Below, piece by piece: positions 33,585-41,056 of a DNA stretch of 59,222 nucleotides (positions are counted from its first letter, which is position 1; the number at the start of each line of letters is the position of its first letter). A program made the translations under genes and the position numbers. The notes beneath the pieces are model-generated. The model was not told where the DNA came from. It worked only from the letters and a program-made list of their open reading frames with translations, and ran no database searches. Source of the stretch: Acidobacteriota bacterium (GTDB lineage: Bacteria > Acidobacteriota > Blastocatellia > Pyrinomonadales > Pyrinomonadaceae); NCBI GenBank assembly GCA_003222975.1, contig QHXN01000063.1, positions 1 to 59,222 of the forward strand. The letters run 5' to 3'.

Positions 33585-36500
33585 TCAATTCCCTCTGCGT
33601 CTGGCCGCGGGCGTCGCGCCTTCGCCCGTGCCCGAAGCAGGCTTCTGGTAGTTCGGGTACGGCGGGCGCTGGTGCTTCTGCGGCGGGTTCTTCTCCAAAT
33701 CGGCGAGCAGCCACTCGACCGCCTTCTCCAACTGCGGGTCGCGTCCCGCGCGCCACGACGCCGGGTCGAACTCGACTTCAACGTCGGGCGCGACGCCGTG
33801 GTTCTCGACCTCCCACTCGCCTTGCAGGCCGTAGATGGCCGCGTCGGGCGCGGTGGCGAATCCGCCGTCCATCAGCTCCGGCATGCGGAAGGCCGCGATG
33901 AGTCCGCCCCAGGTGCGCTTGCCGACGAGCGGGCCGATCTTGAGCTTGTGGAAGTACCAAGGGAGTGCGTCGCCGCCGGAGCCGGCGAGTTCGTTGATGA
34001 TCATCGCCTTCGGGCCGTAGATCGCGCCGAGCGGCGTCGGGATGTCGCGCCCGTCGCGGAAGTTGATGAAGTTGAGGAGCGGGCGCGAAAGATAGTCAAC
34101 GATGTAGTCGGCGAGCGCGCCGCCCTGGTTGAAGCGCTCGTCAACGACCGCGCCCTCCTTCTGCGTCTGCGCGAAGAAGTAGCGGTTGAAGCTCTCGTAG
34201 CCGGGGCCGGAGGTGTCGGGCACATAGACGTAAGCGAGGCGACCGCCGCTCGCCCGGTCAACCTTGCGGCGGTTCGACTCGATCCAGTCGCGGTTGCGCA
34301 GGGCCGTCTCGCTCGCGACGGGGACGACCGTCACCTCGCGCGCGCCCTTGCCTTCGGGGTCTGGGCCGACTTTGATGAGCACCTGCTTGCCCGCCTTGCC
34401 CTCGAAGAAGCTGAAGACGTTGTCTGTCGCGCGCACCTCGCGCCCGCCGACGGCGAGCAGGTAGTCGCCGACGTGGACGTTGACGCCGGGCTGCGTGAGC
34501 GGCGCGCGGAGGTTCGGGTTCCAGCTCTCGCCGTTGTAAACACGCGCGAAGCGGTAGCGCCCGTTCTCGATTTTATAATCCGCGCCGAGCAGCCCGCCGG
34601 GGACGAAGTTCGGGCGCGGGGCGTCGCCGCCGCCGATGAACATGTGACCGACGGTGATCTGGTTGAGCATCTCGCGGAAGAGGTACGTTAGATCGCTCCG
34701 GTGTCCGACCGATTCGAGGTAAGGCTCGTAAAGTTTCTTCATCGCGGCGATGTCCAGGCCGTGTAGGCTCGGGTCGTAGAAGAAGTCGCGCTCGCCGCGC
34801 CAGACCTCGTTGAACATCTGCCGCCACTCGGCCTTCGGGTCAACGTAAACCTCCATGTCGGCGGTCTTCAAAACGCCCTCGCCGGGCTTCAAGGGCTGCG
34901 CGGTCGCGGCGATTATCCACGCGGACGCGGGGGGCGGCCCCATTCGCAGGAGCATCTTCTCGCCGTTGGCGGAGATGTCGAAGAAGGTGATGCCCTCGGT
35001 CACCTTGTCGAGCTTGCGCTTGTCGAGGTCGAACTTGTGGAGGACGAGTCCGGGAGGGCCGACGGGGCCGGACGCGCCCGCCGGCAGGCGCTCCAGGAGG
35101 AAGAACGTGCCCGCCTTGCCCGCGTAGAGGCCCGCGTAGTCGCGCGCCGGAATCATCGTGAGCGCGACGGCGCGCTGGTCAATGCCTTCGAGGTCGAGGC
35201 GGACGGGCGGCGTCTCCTTCTTCGCGGGCTTCGCGCCGGCGGGCGGCGTCTGCCCCGGTGTCGGGGTCGGCGCGGCGTCCGCAGTCTGCGCCGAGTCTTC
35301 GGGCCTCTTCTCGCCCCTGTCCTCGGCGGCCATCTTCTCCTCATCCGATTCAGGGCTGACGGGCGAGGGCAGATTGTTCGGCAGCACGATGGCATAGACG
35401 CTGCGCGAAGACTGGAACGGGAAGTTCGACATCTCGGCGAAGCTGAAGGCGGGGCCGAGGTTGGTGCTGGCGGTGAAGTAGAGGTACTTGCCTCCGCGGT
35501 CGAACTCCGGGTAGCGCGCGTCGCTCATGCCGTCGGTGAGTTGGCTGGCCTTGCCGGTGTCGAGCGAGTAGGCGAAGACGGCGCGCAGGTGGTTGTCGAG
35601 CTGCTTCGTGTAGGCGACCCAGCGGCTGTCGGGCGACCACGAAGGCTCCATCACGTCGGCGCGCAGGCCGTCCGGGTTCTTGTCAACCTTGACGGGCGTG
35701 CCCTTGCTGATGTCCACGTACCAAAGGTTCAGGCGCTTGTCGGTGTAGGCGATCTTCTTCGAGTCGGGCGACCACATCGGCGAGTAGTAGAAAGAGGGCG
35801 GGTCGCCTAAAGAAATCTTCTTCACCTCGCCCTCGCCGCTCTGGTCTCTCAGGTGCAGGGCGTACTCGCCCGACTCGTCGGAGAAATAGGCGATCCAGTG
35901 CCCGTCGGGCGACCACGCCGGGTCGCGCTCCATGACTCCGACGGTGTTGGTGAGGTCGCGCACGTCGCCCTTCTCCGCCGGGACTGTGAGAATCTCGCCG
36001 CGCGCCTCGAAGACCGCGCGCGCGCCCGAAGGCGAGAGGCGCGCGTTTGCGATGCGCGCCCCGACCTTCTCGTAGTGCGGCCTGACCGTCAACACGTCGC
36101 CCGCGACGCGGACGTTGACCTTGCTCGTCCGGCCCGACTTCAGGTCGTAGAGGTTGATCGAGCCGAACTGCTCATAGACGATTGCGTCGGGGCCGGCGGA
36201 GGCCGACTTGATGTCGAGGCCGCCGTTCTCGACGGCGCGCGCGACCTGCTTCGTCCGCGTGTCGAAGGAGTAGAGCGTGACCGCGCCGCCGCGGTCTGAG
36301 AGGAAGTAGATACGATCTCCGACCCACATCGGGTTGGTGTCGTTCGAGTTCTCGCGCGGGAGTTTTTCGACTGAGGAGTCGGAGAGTTGCGCGACCCAGA
36401 TGGGCTGCGTCTGGCCGCCGCGGTAGCGCTTCCAGTCGGGCTGCCAGCGCGACAGAGGCTCGTAGGCGATGCGCGCGCCGTCGGGCGAGAACGAACCCTT

Positions 36501-36974
36501 GTACGCCATCGGCAGCGGGACTTCCGCTTCGAGTCCGCCGCCTTCGAGCGGCACGGTGAAGAGGCGTGTGAAGTTCGAGTAGCTGTTGCGCGCCGACGCG
36601 AAGACGACCCGTTGGCCGTCGGGCGTCCAGCCGACGGCGGTGTCCGCGCCGGGGTGGTAAGTCAGGCGGCGCGGCACGCCGCCCGACGCGGGGACGACAT
36701 AGACATCAACGTTGCCGTCGTACTCGCCCGTGAACGCAATCCACCGCCCGTCGGGCGAGAAGACCGGATCGGTCTCCACGCCCGCGCCCGTCGTCAGGTG
36801 AATCGCATCGCCGCCCTCACGCGCCACCGACCAGAGGTCTCCGGCGTAAGAGAAGACGATCTGCGTGCGGCTCAACGTGGGCTTCTGCAAGAGGAGCGGA
36901 CGGTCGGGGAGTTGCGCGAGCGCCGCCGACGAAGCGCAAAGCAGCAGCGAGAGGGCGAGCAGCGTTCTTTTCAT
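33585..36974 (-). CDS. Tricorn-like S41 protease with beta-propeller and PDZ domains
   Basis: 1129 residues from ATG 36974 (MKRTLLALSLLLCASSA), with AGGAAG about nine bases upstream; the longer frame to 37073 would add Arg-rich sequence. A signal peptide runs to about residue 22. A beta-propeller region follows with repeated FSPDGRWIAFTG-, WTPDGQRVVFAS- and WSPDSRWVAY-type blades. There is a Pro/Ala-rich linker (about 560-590), a PDZ-like domain (about 770-860), then an S41 tail-specific protease domain whose Ser lies in NELAGSGGDALPW near 993. This layout is that of tricorn proteases but exported. It likely degrades peptides in the periplasm; its products would suit the dipeptidase beside it. 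Confidence 0.93.
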   Translation of the reverse strand: MKRTLLALSLLLCASSAALAQLPDRPLLLQKPTLSRTQIVFSYAGDLWSVAREGGDAIHLTTGAGVETDPVFSPDGRWIAFTGEYDGNVDVYVVPASGGVPRRLTYHPGADTAVGWTPDGQRVVFASARNSYSNFTRLFTVPLEGGGLEAEVPLPMAYKGSFSPDGARIAYEPLSRWQPDWKRYRGGQTQPIWVAQLSDSSVEKLPRENSNDTNPMWVGDRIYFLSDRGGAVTLYSFDTRTKQVARAVENGGLDIKSASAGPDAIVYEQFGSINLYDLKSGRTSKVNVRVAGDVLTVRPHYEKVGARIANARLSPSGARAVFEARGEILTVPAEKGDVRDLTNTVGVMERDPAWSPDGHWIAYFSDESGEYALHLRDQSGEGEVKKISLGDPPSFYYSPMWSPDSKKIAYTDKRLNLWYVDISKGTPVKVDKNPDGLRADVMEPSWSPDSRWVAYTKQLDNHLRAVFAYSLDTGKASQLTDGMSDARYPEFDRGGKYLYFTASTNLGPAFSFAEMSNFPFQSSRSVYAIVLPNNLPSPVSPESDEEKMAAEDRGEKRPEDSAQTADAAPTPTPGQTPPAGAKPAKKETPPVRLDLEGIDQRAVALTMIPARDYAGLYAGKAGTFFLLERLPAGASGPVGPPGLVLHKFDLDKRKLDKVTEGITFFDISANGEKMLLRMGPPPASAWIIAATAQPLKPGEGVLKTADMEVYVDPKAEWRQMFNEVWRGERDFFYDPSLHGLDIAAMKKLYEPYLESVGHRSDLTYLFREMLNQITVGHMFIGGGDAPRPNFVPGGLLGADYKIENGRYRFARVYNGESWNPNLRAPLTQPGVNVHVGDYLLAVGGREVRATDNVFSFFEGKAGKQVLIKVGPDPEGKGAREVTVVPVASETALRNRDWIESNRRKVDRASGGRLAYVYVPDTSGPGYESFNRYFFAQTQKEGAVVDERFNQGGALADYIVDYLSRPLLNFINFRDGRDIPTPLGAIYGPKAMIINELAGSGGDALPWYFHKLKIGPLVGKRTWGGLIAAFRMPELMDGGFATAPDAAIYGLQGEWEVENHGVAPDVEVEFDPASWRAGRDPQLEKAVEWLLADLEKNPPQKHQRPPYPNYQKPASGTGEGATPAARRRGN

Positions 36975-37195
36975 TTTCGTTTCTTCCTGAGCGAGAAGTT
37001 TGCGGACGGTTTCGGAAGCGGGCCGCCCCCGCGCGGGCCGACCCTTGATTGTGCGCAGCAAAGATACGCGCACCGCGAGTCGAGTTTCAAGGCGTGAATT
37101 CTGACAACACAGGCGGCGCGAGCAACGCCGCTCACCCTCTGTTCGACATTTGTGATGCCCTCGCCCCGACTCGAACGGGGAACCAACGGATTATG

Positions 37196-37837
37196 CTTAC
37201 CACTACGGCTTTCGCCGCGCCTCTGCCGGAAGAGCGGATTTTGTGGTCTGGACTTTCTCTTCGCTTTACGCGCCTGCCATTAAGTCTCTACACCTTCCCC
37301 GCCGGGCGGCGGGGCTTGGCTCGGGATTACCGTCCCGCTTTCGCGGCTTAGGCTTCCCCGAATTTGGCAGATTCTACAAGCGCACCTGAGACGAAGCCCG
37401 AACTGTCGCGGGCCTGAATGTGATACGCTTGCAACCCAACTTTGGAAGTCTTATGGAAAGCTCTTGTCTCGTTTGCGAAGCGACACTGATCGGCAGGCAG
37501 ACGAAATTCTGCTCGCGCCGTTGCAAGAACGCCTCCACCAATAACAAGCATCAGAATTATATCTCTCAGCAACAGCGTGGCCGCGAAAGACGGCTACTGC
37601 TGATTCAACGGAAAGGTGGCTGCTGCGAACGATGTGGCTATGACCGCAACAAGGCGGCGCTGGCCTTTCACTATCTTGACCCCGCGGCCAAGTCCTTCCC
37701 CGTTGACCTCAGAAGCTGCTCAAACACTTCCTGGGATGCGCTCGTGACCGAAGCGCGGAAGTGTCTGCTTCTCTGCCTGAACTGCCACTCCGAGATTCAC
37801 AATCCCGAATTTTCCACTTAGACCTTTCAAAGAACCG
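37196..37837 (-). other. Group I intron (IC3-like) in the anticodon loop
   Basis: 642 nt on the minus strand between U33 and C34. The last exon base is U and the last intron base is G, the group I rule. P1: exon GGACU pairs with GGUCU (37820-37824), with U-G at the splice site. P3: CTGCC (37366-37370) with GGCAG (37274-37278). P7: GACTT (37282-37286) with AAGTC (37251-37255). The core blocks CAAATTCGGGGAAGCCTAAG, AATCCCGAGCCAAGC, GAAGGTGTAGAGACTTAATG and GCGGCGAAAGCCG resemble the known Azoarcus tRNA-Ile intron and cyanobacterial tRNA-Leu introns. The 3' 240 nt are the ribozyme core; the 5' part is filled by the HNH gene on the opposite strand. Confidence 0.93.
37453..37821 (+). CDS. Intron-borne HNH homing endonuclease, antisense to its intron
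   Basis: 122 residues from ATG 37453, with GGAAG four bases upstream; a GTG at 37420 would add 11 residues. Two zinc-type Cys pairs open it (CLVCEATLIGRQTKFCSRRC). The HNH part shows CCERCGYDRNKAALAFHYLD and closes with CLNCHSEIH. Such small proteins nick or cut an intron-less allele so that repair copies in the intron. It lies on the plus strand while the tRNA and intron are on the minus strand. Its TAG stop overlaps the P1 guide sequence. Base composition is less GC-rich than the flanks, a sign of transfer. Activity is predicted only. Confidence 0.9.
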   Translation: MESSCLVCEATLIGRQTKFCSRRCKNASTNNKHQNYISQQQRGRERRLLLIQRKGGCCERCGYDRNKAALAFHYLDPAAKSFPVDLRSCSNTSWDALVTEARKCLLLCLNCHSEIHNPEFST

Positions 37838-37895
37838 AGTCCGCTGCTCTAACCATTGAGCTACGAGGGCACAAGCTTAACGAGATGTTGAGGCG

Positions 37896-37924
37896 ATTAT
37901 AAAGTTCGCCCCGATGCGTCGCAA
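37896..37924 (-). promoter_or_regulatory. Sigma-70-type promoter for the split tRNA
   Basis: On the minus strand, TTGCGA (37919-37924) and a perfect TATAAT (37896-37901) are 17 bp apart. Transcription would start near 37889, about 20 nt before the tRNA 5' end. Confidence 0.75.
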
Positions 37925-37932
37925 GCGAACCG

Positions 37933-38025
37933 CGCTGAAACGCGGAAGTAGGAACGCGGAGCGCCGAACTGAAGACAAGCCGCCTTTCGGTTCAGCGTTC
38001 CGCGTTCATCGTTTCTTTCAGAGCG
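37933..38025. repeat. Long hairpin 13 (GAACNNN words) overlapping the DinB stop
   Basis: Left-arm words GAAGTAG, GAACGCG, GAGCGCC, GAACTGA match those of hairpin 5 in pattern. Several differences between the arms are G-T pairs (for example at GAGCG against CGTTC), so an RNA copy would stay folded. The right arm encodes the DinB C-terminus TMNAER and stop. The apex is GAAGAC...CTTTC. Confidence 0.82.
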
Positions 38026-38537
38026 TTGATCTGCGCGAGGTGGCGCGCTTCGTGAGCGCCGACGAAAGCGAGCCACTGGTAGAGGTTGATCGGCCCCCAG
38101 GCGGGGTGCGGGAAGCGCGCGGCGTGGCCGTCAACGCGCTCGACGCGCGGGCGCAGGGCGTGGAGCGCGGCGCGGGAGTCGCGCAAAGAGGAGAGCGAGT
38201 CGGCGAGCGCCGCGCCCGTTGGACTGATGTTCTCCGGCGCGGTGAGTTTCTGCGCGCGGGTCTGCTCGACGAATTCGGCGATGGAGACGGGGGCGAACGG
38301 CCCGGCGGCGGCGCGCGTCTGTCCCGCGGCCTCGGCCTTCTCGACGAGCGAGCCGAGGAGTTGTGCCACGCGCCGCTCGACTATCGAGAGGTGTTCCAGA
38401 ATCTCCGCGACCGACCACTTCCCCGGCGCGGGTCGGAAGTTCTGCCGCTCGGCGCTCAGGCCCTCGACCGTTTGAAGCAGACGCGCGCGCGTGTCGTCTA
38501 TGTCGTCGAAGATTTCCGCGACGCTGTTGTAGGTCAT
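37992..38537 (-). CDS. DinB-family protein
   Basis: 181 residues from ATG 38537 (MTYNSVAEIFDDID). It forms the four-helix DinB/YfiT-like bundle. FRPAPGKWSVAEILEHLSIVE carries the first His of the expected metal triad, and VGAHEARHLAQI the others, so the set H-x3-H plus one upstream His is complete. Members are mononuclear metalloenzymes, mostly thiol transferases or stress proteins, with no role known here. The last six residues come from the adjoining hairpin. A second, different DinB gene lies at 42620. Confidence 0.88.
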   Translation of the reverse strand: MTYNSVAEIFDDIDDTRARLLQTVEGLSAERQNFRPAPGKWSVAEILEHLSIVERRVAQLLGSLVEKAEAAGQTRAAAGPFAPVSIAEFVEQTRAQKLTAPENISPTGAALADSLSSLRDSRAALHALRPRVERVDGHAARFPHPAWGPINLYQWLAFVGAHEARHLAQINALKETMNAER

Positions 38538-38667
38538 CCGGGATTCGCCCCTCCTTGCCGTTGAATAGTAAATGATGGATGGACGCTCCGTCGTCCGTTG
38601 ACCGCCGGTCAAGCTCTGTTGCTCGGAGCCGAACGTGTTCCGTGCGATGTGCGAGGAGGTTTGAACG

Positions 38668-40005
38668 TCATGTGACGCGCGCGTGCAGAGCGGGCGTCGG
38701 TTTGTGGTTGCGGCTGAGCACGGCGGCCTGCGGCGAGAGGTGGAGCGCGTGCCAGCGCGTGTACTTGAAGGTCGGCAGCGGCTCGGTGCGGTAGAAGCGA
38801 ACGAAGGCCGTCTGCGCGTAGATGGTCTCCGGCTCGGCCCATTCGAGGCGGACGAAGGGGTTGAGAGAGATGAGCACGGCGGGCGTCTGGGCCGCGGCGG
38901 CCTGCGCGTTCGCTTGTGCGTTCGACTGTGCGGCCTTCGACGGCGGCCCCGTCTTCTTGAAGACGCGCGCGTCGTACTCGACCGAGGCGGCGCGCAGAGG
39001 CTCTTGCAGAGACAGGCCGCCGCCCGTCGGGTGTCCGCCCGCGGCGTCGTAGATGGCGATGTCGTAGTCGAAGGTGGTCGCGAGCTTCGAGCCGTCGGGC
39101 GACCAGGCGGGCGCGACATCCGTCAGGCGGTCGTCGAGGAGTCGCTCCTGCCCTTCGAGCGAGATGAGGCGGGGGCGGCCCGCGGGGAGAAGGCCCTGGC
39201 CGCGGCGCGACTCCCACTCCGCTTCCTTGCAGGCGAGCGCGGCCACCTGCCCGCCAGCGGGCGACCAGGCGAGCTTGAAGTAGATGAGACCTTCGCGCGA
39301 GGTGAGCGGGCGGAGGTTGAAGCCGTCGCGGTCGCCCGTATAGACCTGCTCCGTGCTGAACGTCTGCACGGACGGGATGATGGGGGCGACCGAAGGCGTG
39401 GGCTGCGGCGTCGGCTCACCCGCGCCGGGCGTCGGCGAGAGGTCGGGCGGCAGAGGCTCCGGCTCCGTGGGCGTCGGGCTTGCTTGCAGCGCGGGATTGC
39501 GCACGCCGCTGAAGAGTATGCGCTGGCCGTCGGGCGACCAGGCGACCTCCGTGGGGAAGACGCCGGTGAGGTCTTGCGGCAGGACGTTGCGGAGGAACTG
39601 CCCGTCCGTCGAGTAGAGGTCAATGCGGAAGTCCGTGTTGCTCCCGCTCGTCTGGCTCGTGCCGTAGAGGGCGAGCGCGCGCTGCCCCGAAGGGTCAACG
39701 ACCGTGCGTATCAGCGCGTCGGTCGTGCGCCCCGTCTCGAACGCGGTCTTGATGGCCGCGAGCGGCTCCTCCGGCTCGTCCTTGCGCAGGCGCTCCGGCA
39801 GACTCTCCTCGCTCACGTCCGGCTCGAAGCGGAAGGCCAGACGCTCCGCGGGCACGTCGCGCAACTCTTTGGGGACGACGCTCAGCCCCGTCGTCTCACG
39901 CACCTGCCGACACCCGGCGGCGAGGCAGGCGACAATTAACAACGCCGCCGTCAACTCTCTTCCAAGTCCGCGCAAGCCTCTCACACTCCCACCCGTTTGA
40001 AGCAT
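38668..40005 (-). CDS. Beta-propeller lipoprotein (TolB/PD40-like)
   Basis: 445 residues. The lipoprotein signal is ALLIVACLAAGC near residue 32, so the mature protein would be lipid-anchored. Blades contain VAWSPDGQRILFSG, LAWSPAGGQVAALAC and PAWSPDGSKLATTFD, typical of PD40 repeats. A Pro/Thr-rich linker (about 190-215) separates two sections. It has no enzymatic motif and probably acts as a scaffold or sensor in the envelope. A GTG at residue 8, after GGGTGGGA, is a possible start instead of ATG 40005. The C-terminal tail (from about 425) lacks blade pattern. Confidence 0.75.
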   Translation of the reverse strand: MLQTGGSVRGLRGLGRELTAALLIVACLAAGCRQVRETTGLSVVPKELRDVPAERLAFRFEPDVSEESLPERLRKDEPEEPLAAIKTAFETGRTTDALIRTVVDPSGQRALALYGTSQTSGSNTDFRIDLYSTDGQFLRNVLPQDLTGVFPTEVAWSPDGQRILFSGVRNPALQASPTPTEPEPLPPDLSPTPGAGEPTPQPTPSVAPIIPSVQTFSTEQVYTGDRDGFNLRPLTSREGLIYFKLAWSPAGGQVAALACKEAEWESRRGQGLLPAGRPRLISLEGQERLLDDRLTDVAPAWSPDGSKLATTFDYDIAIYDAAGGHPTGGGLSLQEPLRAASVEYDARVFKKTGPPSKAAQSNAQANAQAAAAQTPAVLISLNPFVRLEWAEPETIYAQTAFVRFYRTEPLPTFKYTRWHALHLSPQAAVLSRNHKPTPALHARVT

Positions 40006-40107
40006 CAGGTCAGTACCGCCACGCGCCGACCCTCAGTCGTAAATAGTCAGTCCGGTTTGAAGGACGAATGATAGGAAGCCGCGCGCCCGAAAGCAAGGAT
40101 GAAGACG

Positions 40108-40210
40108 GACGGGGAGAGTGGGAGACAGGGAGGCAGGGAGAAATGATGAGTTTCCGACCGGCATCCCGTCTCAGCCTCGCACTATCTCCCCGTCTCCCAC
40201 TCTCCCCGTC
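40108..40210. repeat. Long homopurine/homopyrimidine hairpin 14 (GGGAGACA 8-bp words)
   Basis: Left arm GACGGGGAGAGTGGGAGAC (from 40108), then words GGGAGGCA, GGGAGAAA; the right arm (to 40210) is CTCTCCCC/GTCTCCCA words and pairs over at least 22 bp. It lies between the lipoprotein gene start and the enoyl-CoA hydratase stop on the minus strand. Confidence 0.85.
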
Positions 40211-40224
40211 TCCCCGTCGTGGCT

Positions 40225-41007
40225 TCACCTGTTCCGCCAATCCGGCTTGCGTTTCTCCATGAAAGCCTTGACGCCTTCTTGCGCGTCCTCGGTCTTCATC
40301 AGCTCGTTGAGGTAGATGTCTTCGACACGTTCGAGCGCTTCGAGGAAGGGCCGACCGCGCGCCGAGTCCAGCGCGCGGCGCGTCATCTCAAGGGCGGGCG
40401 CGGACAGCTCGCGCAGGCGCGCGAGAATCTCTTGCAGCTTCGCCTCTAACTGGTCGCTCTCGACGACGTGCGTGACCAGCCCCAGGCGCAGGGCCTCCTG
40501 GGCGTCGAAGATTTCGCCCGTCAGCAGAAGCTCGCGCGCGCGGCGCTCGCCGACGAGGCGCGGCAGAAGGACAGCCGCGACGGGCGGGAAGACTCCGAGC
40601 TTGATCTCCGGCTGGCCGAACTTCGCGCGCGAGGCCGCGACGACGATGTCGCAGGCCGCCACTAGCTCGCAGCCGCCGCCCAGTGCCGAGCCGTCCACGA
40701 CCGCGACCACGGGCTTCGCCAACTGCTCCAGCGTGCGGAAGACGTTGTGGAACGATTCGAGCATCCGGTAGATGGTCTCCGGCTGGTGCTCCTCGACCGA
40801 GACTCCGGCGCTGAAGGAGCGCGAGCCTTCGGCCGAGTCGAAGACGACGGCCACCACGTCGCGCATACTCATGCACGCGGTCAGCGCGCGGTCAACCTCG
40901 CCCATCATGGCGATGTTGAAGATGTTCAGCGGCGGGCGCGCGAACGTGACGCGCGCCATGCGGTCTTCGACGCGGAAGCGTATGTGCTGGTAAAGCTCTT
41001 CTGCCAT
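40225..41007 (-). CDS. Enoyl-CoA hydratase/isomerase family protein
   Basis: 260 residues, the usual length of a crotonase-fold enzyme. The oxyanion-hole segments are visible as FDSAEGSRSFSAGVSVEEH and DGSALGGGCELVAACD. The general acid/base Glu of classic hydratases (normally a Glu just after the GGGxEL block, and another near AKFGQPEIKLG) is present as QPEIKLGVFPP. It binds acyl-CoA and adds water or shifts a double bond. The nearby acyl-CoA dehydrogenase at 57661 and SDR at 43223 would give the other beta-oxidation steps, but they are not in one operon. Exact substrate unknown. Confidence 0.9.
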   Translation of the reverse strand: MAEELYQHIRFRVEDRMARVTFARPPLNIFNIAMMGEVDRALTACMSMRDVVAVVFDSAEGSRSFSAGVSVEEHQPETIYRMLESFHNVFRTLEQLAKPVVAVVDGSALGGGCELVAACDIVVAASRAKFGQPEIKLGVFPPVAAVLLPRLVGERRARELLLTGEIFDAQEALRLGLVTHVVESDQLEAKLQEILARLRELSAPALEMTRRALDSARGRPFLEALERVEDIYLNELMKTEDAQEGVKAFMEKRKPDWRNR

Positions 41008-41056
41008 AAGTCCGTCCCGGAAAAGTTTGAGAACGACTCCCGCACCGGTTGTGACA

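Larger units (their letters stand above)
37156..37870 (-). tRNA. tRNA with CAU anticodon, likely tRNA-Ile2, split by a group I intron
   Basis: The 5' exon is 37838-37870 (33 nt) and the 3' exon 37156-37195 (40 nt). Joined they give a 73-nt cloverleaf: acceptor GCCCTCG/CGAGGGC, D arm GCTC/GAGC with an 8-nt loop, anticodon stem GCGGA/TCCGT with loop CTCATAA, and T arm CCCCG-TTCGAGT-CGGGG. CCA is not encoded. The CAU anticodon allows tRNA-Ile2 (needing lysidine) or elongator tRNA-Met; the short D loop and stem pattern lean to Ile2. It is not the initiator, since the three G-C pairs of the anticodon stem are absent. The exons cannot pair properly without removal of the intron. Confidence 0.93.

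Noticed and set aside
32895..34691. 598-codon plus-strand frame opposite Gfo/Idh and tricorn genes
   Set aside because: Crosses a gene boundary and lacks recognisable motifs; antisense artefact.
37141..37200. A separate truncated tRNA fragment
   Set aside because: It is the 3' exon of the split tRNA; it pairs exactly with the 5' exon at 37838-37870.
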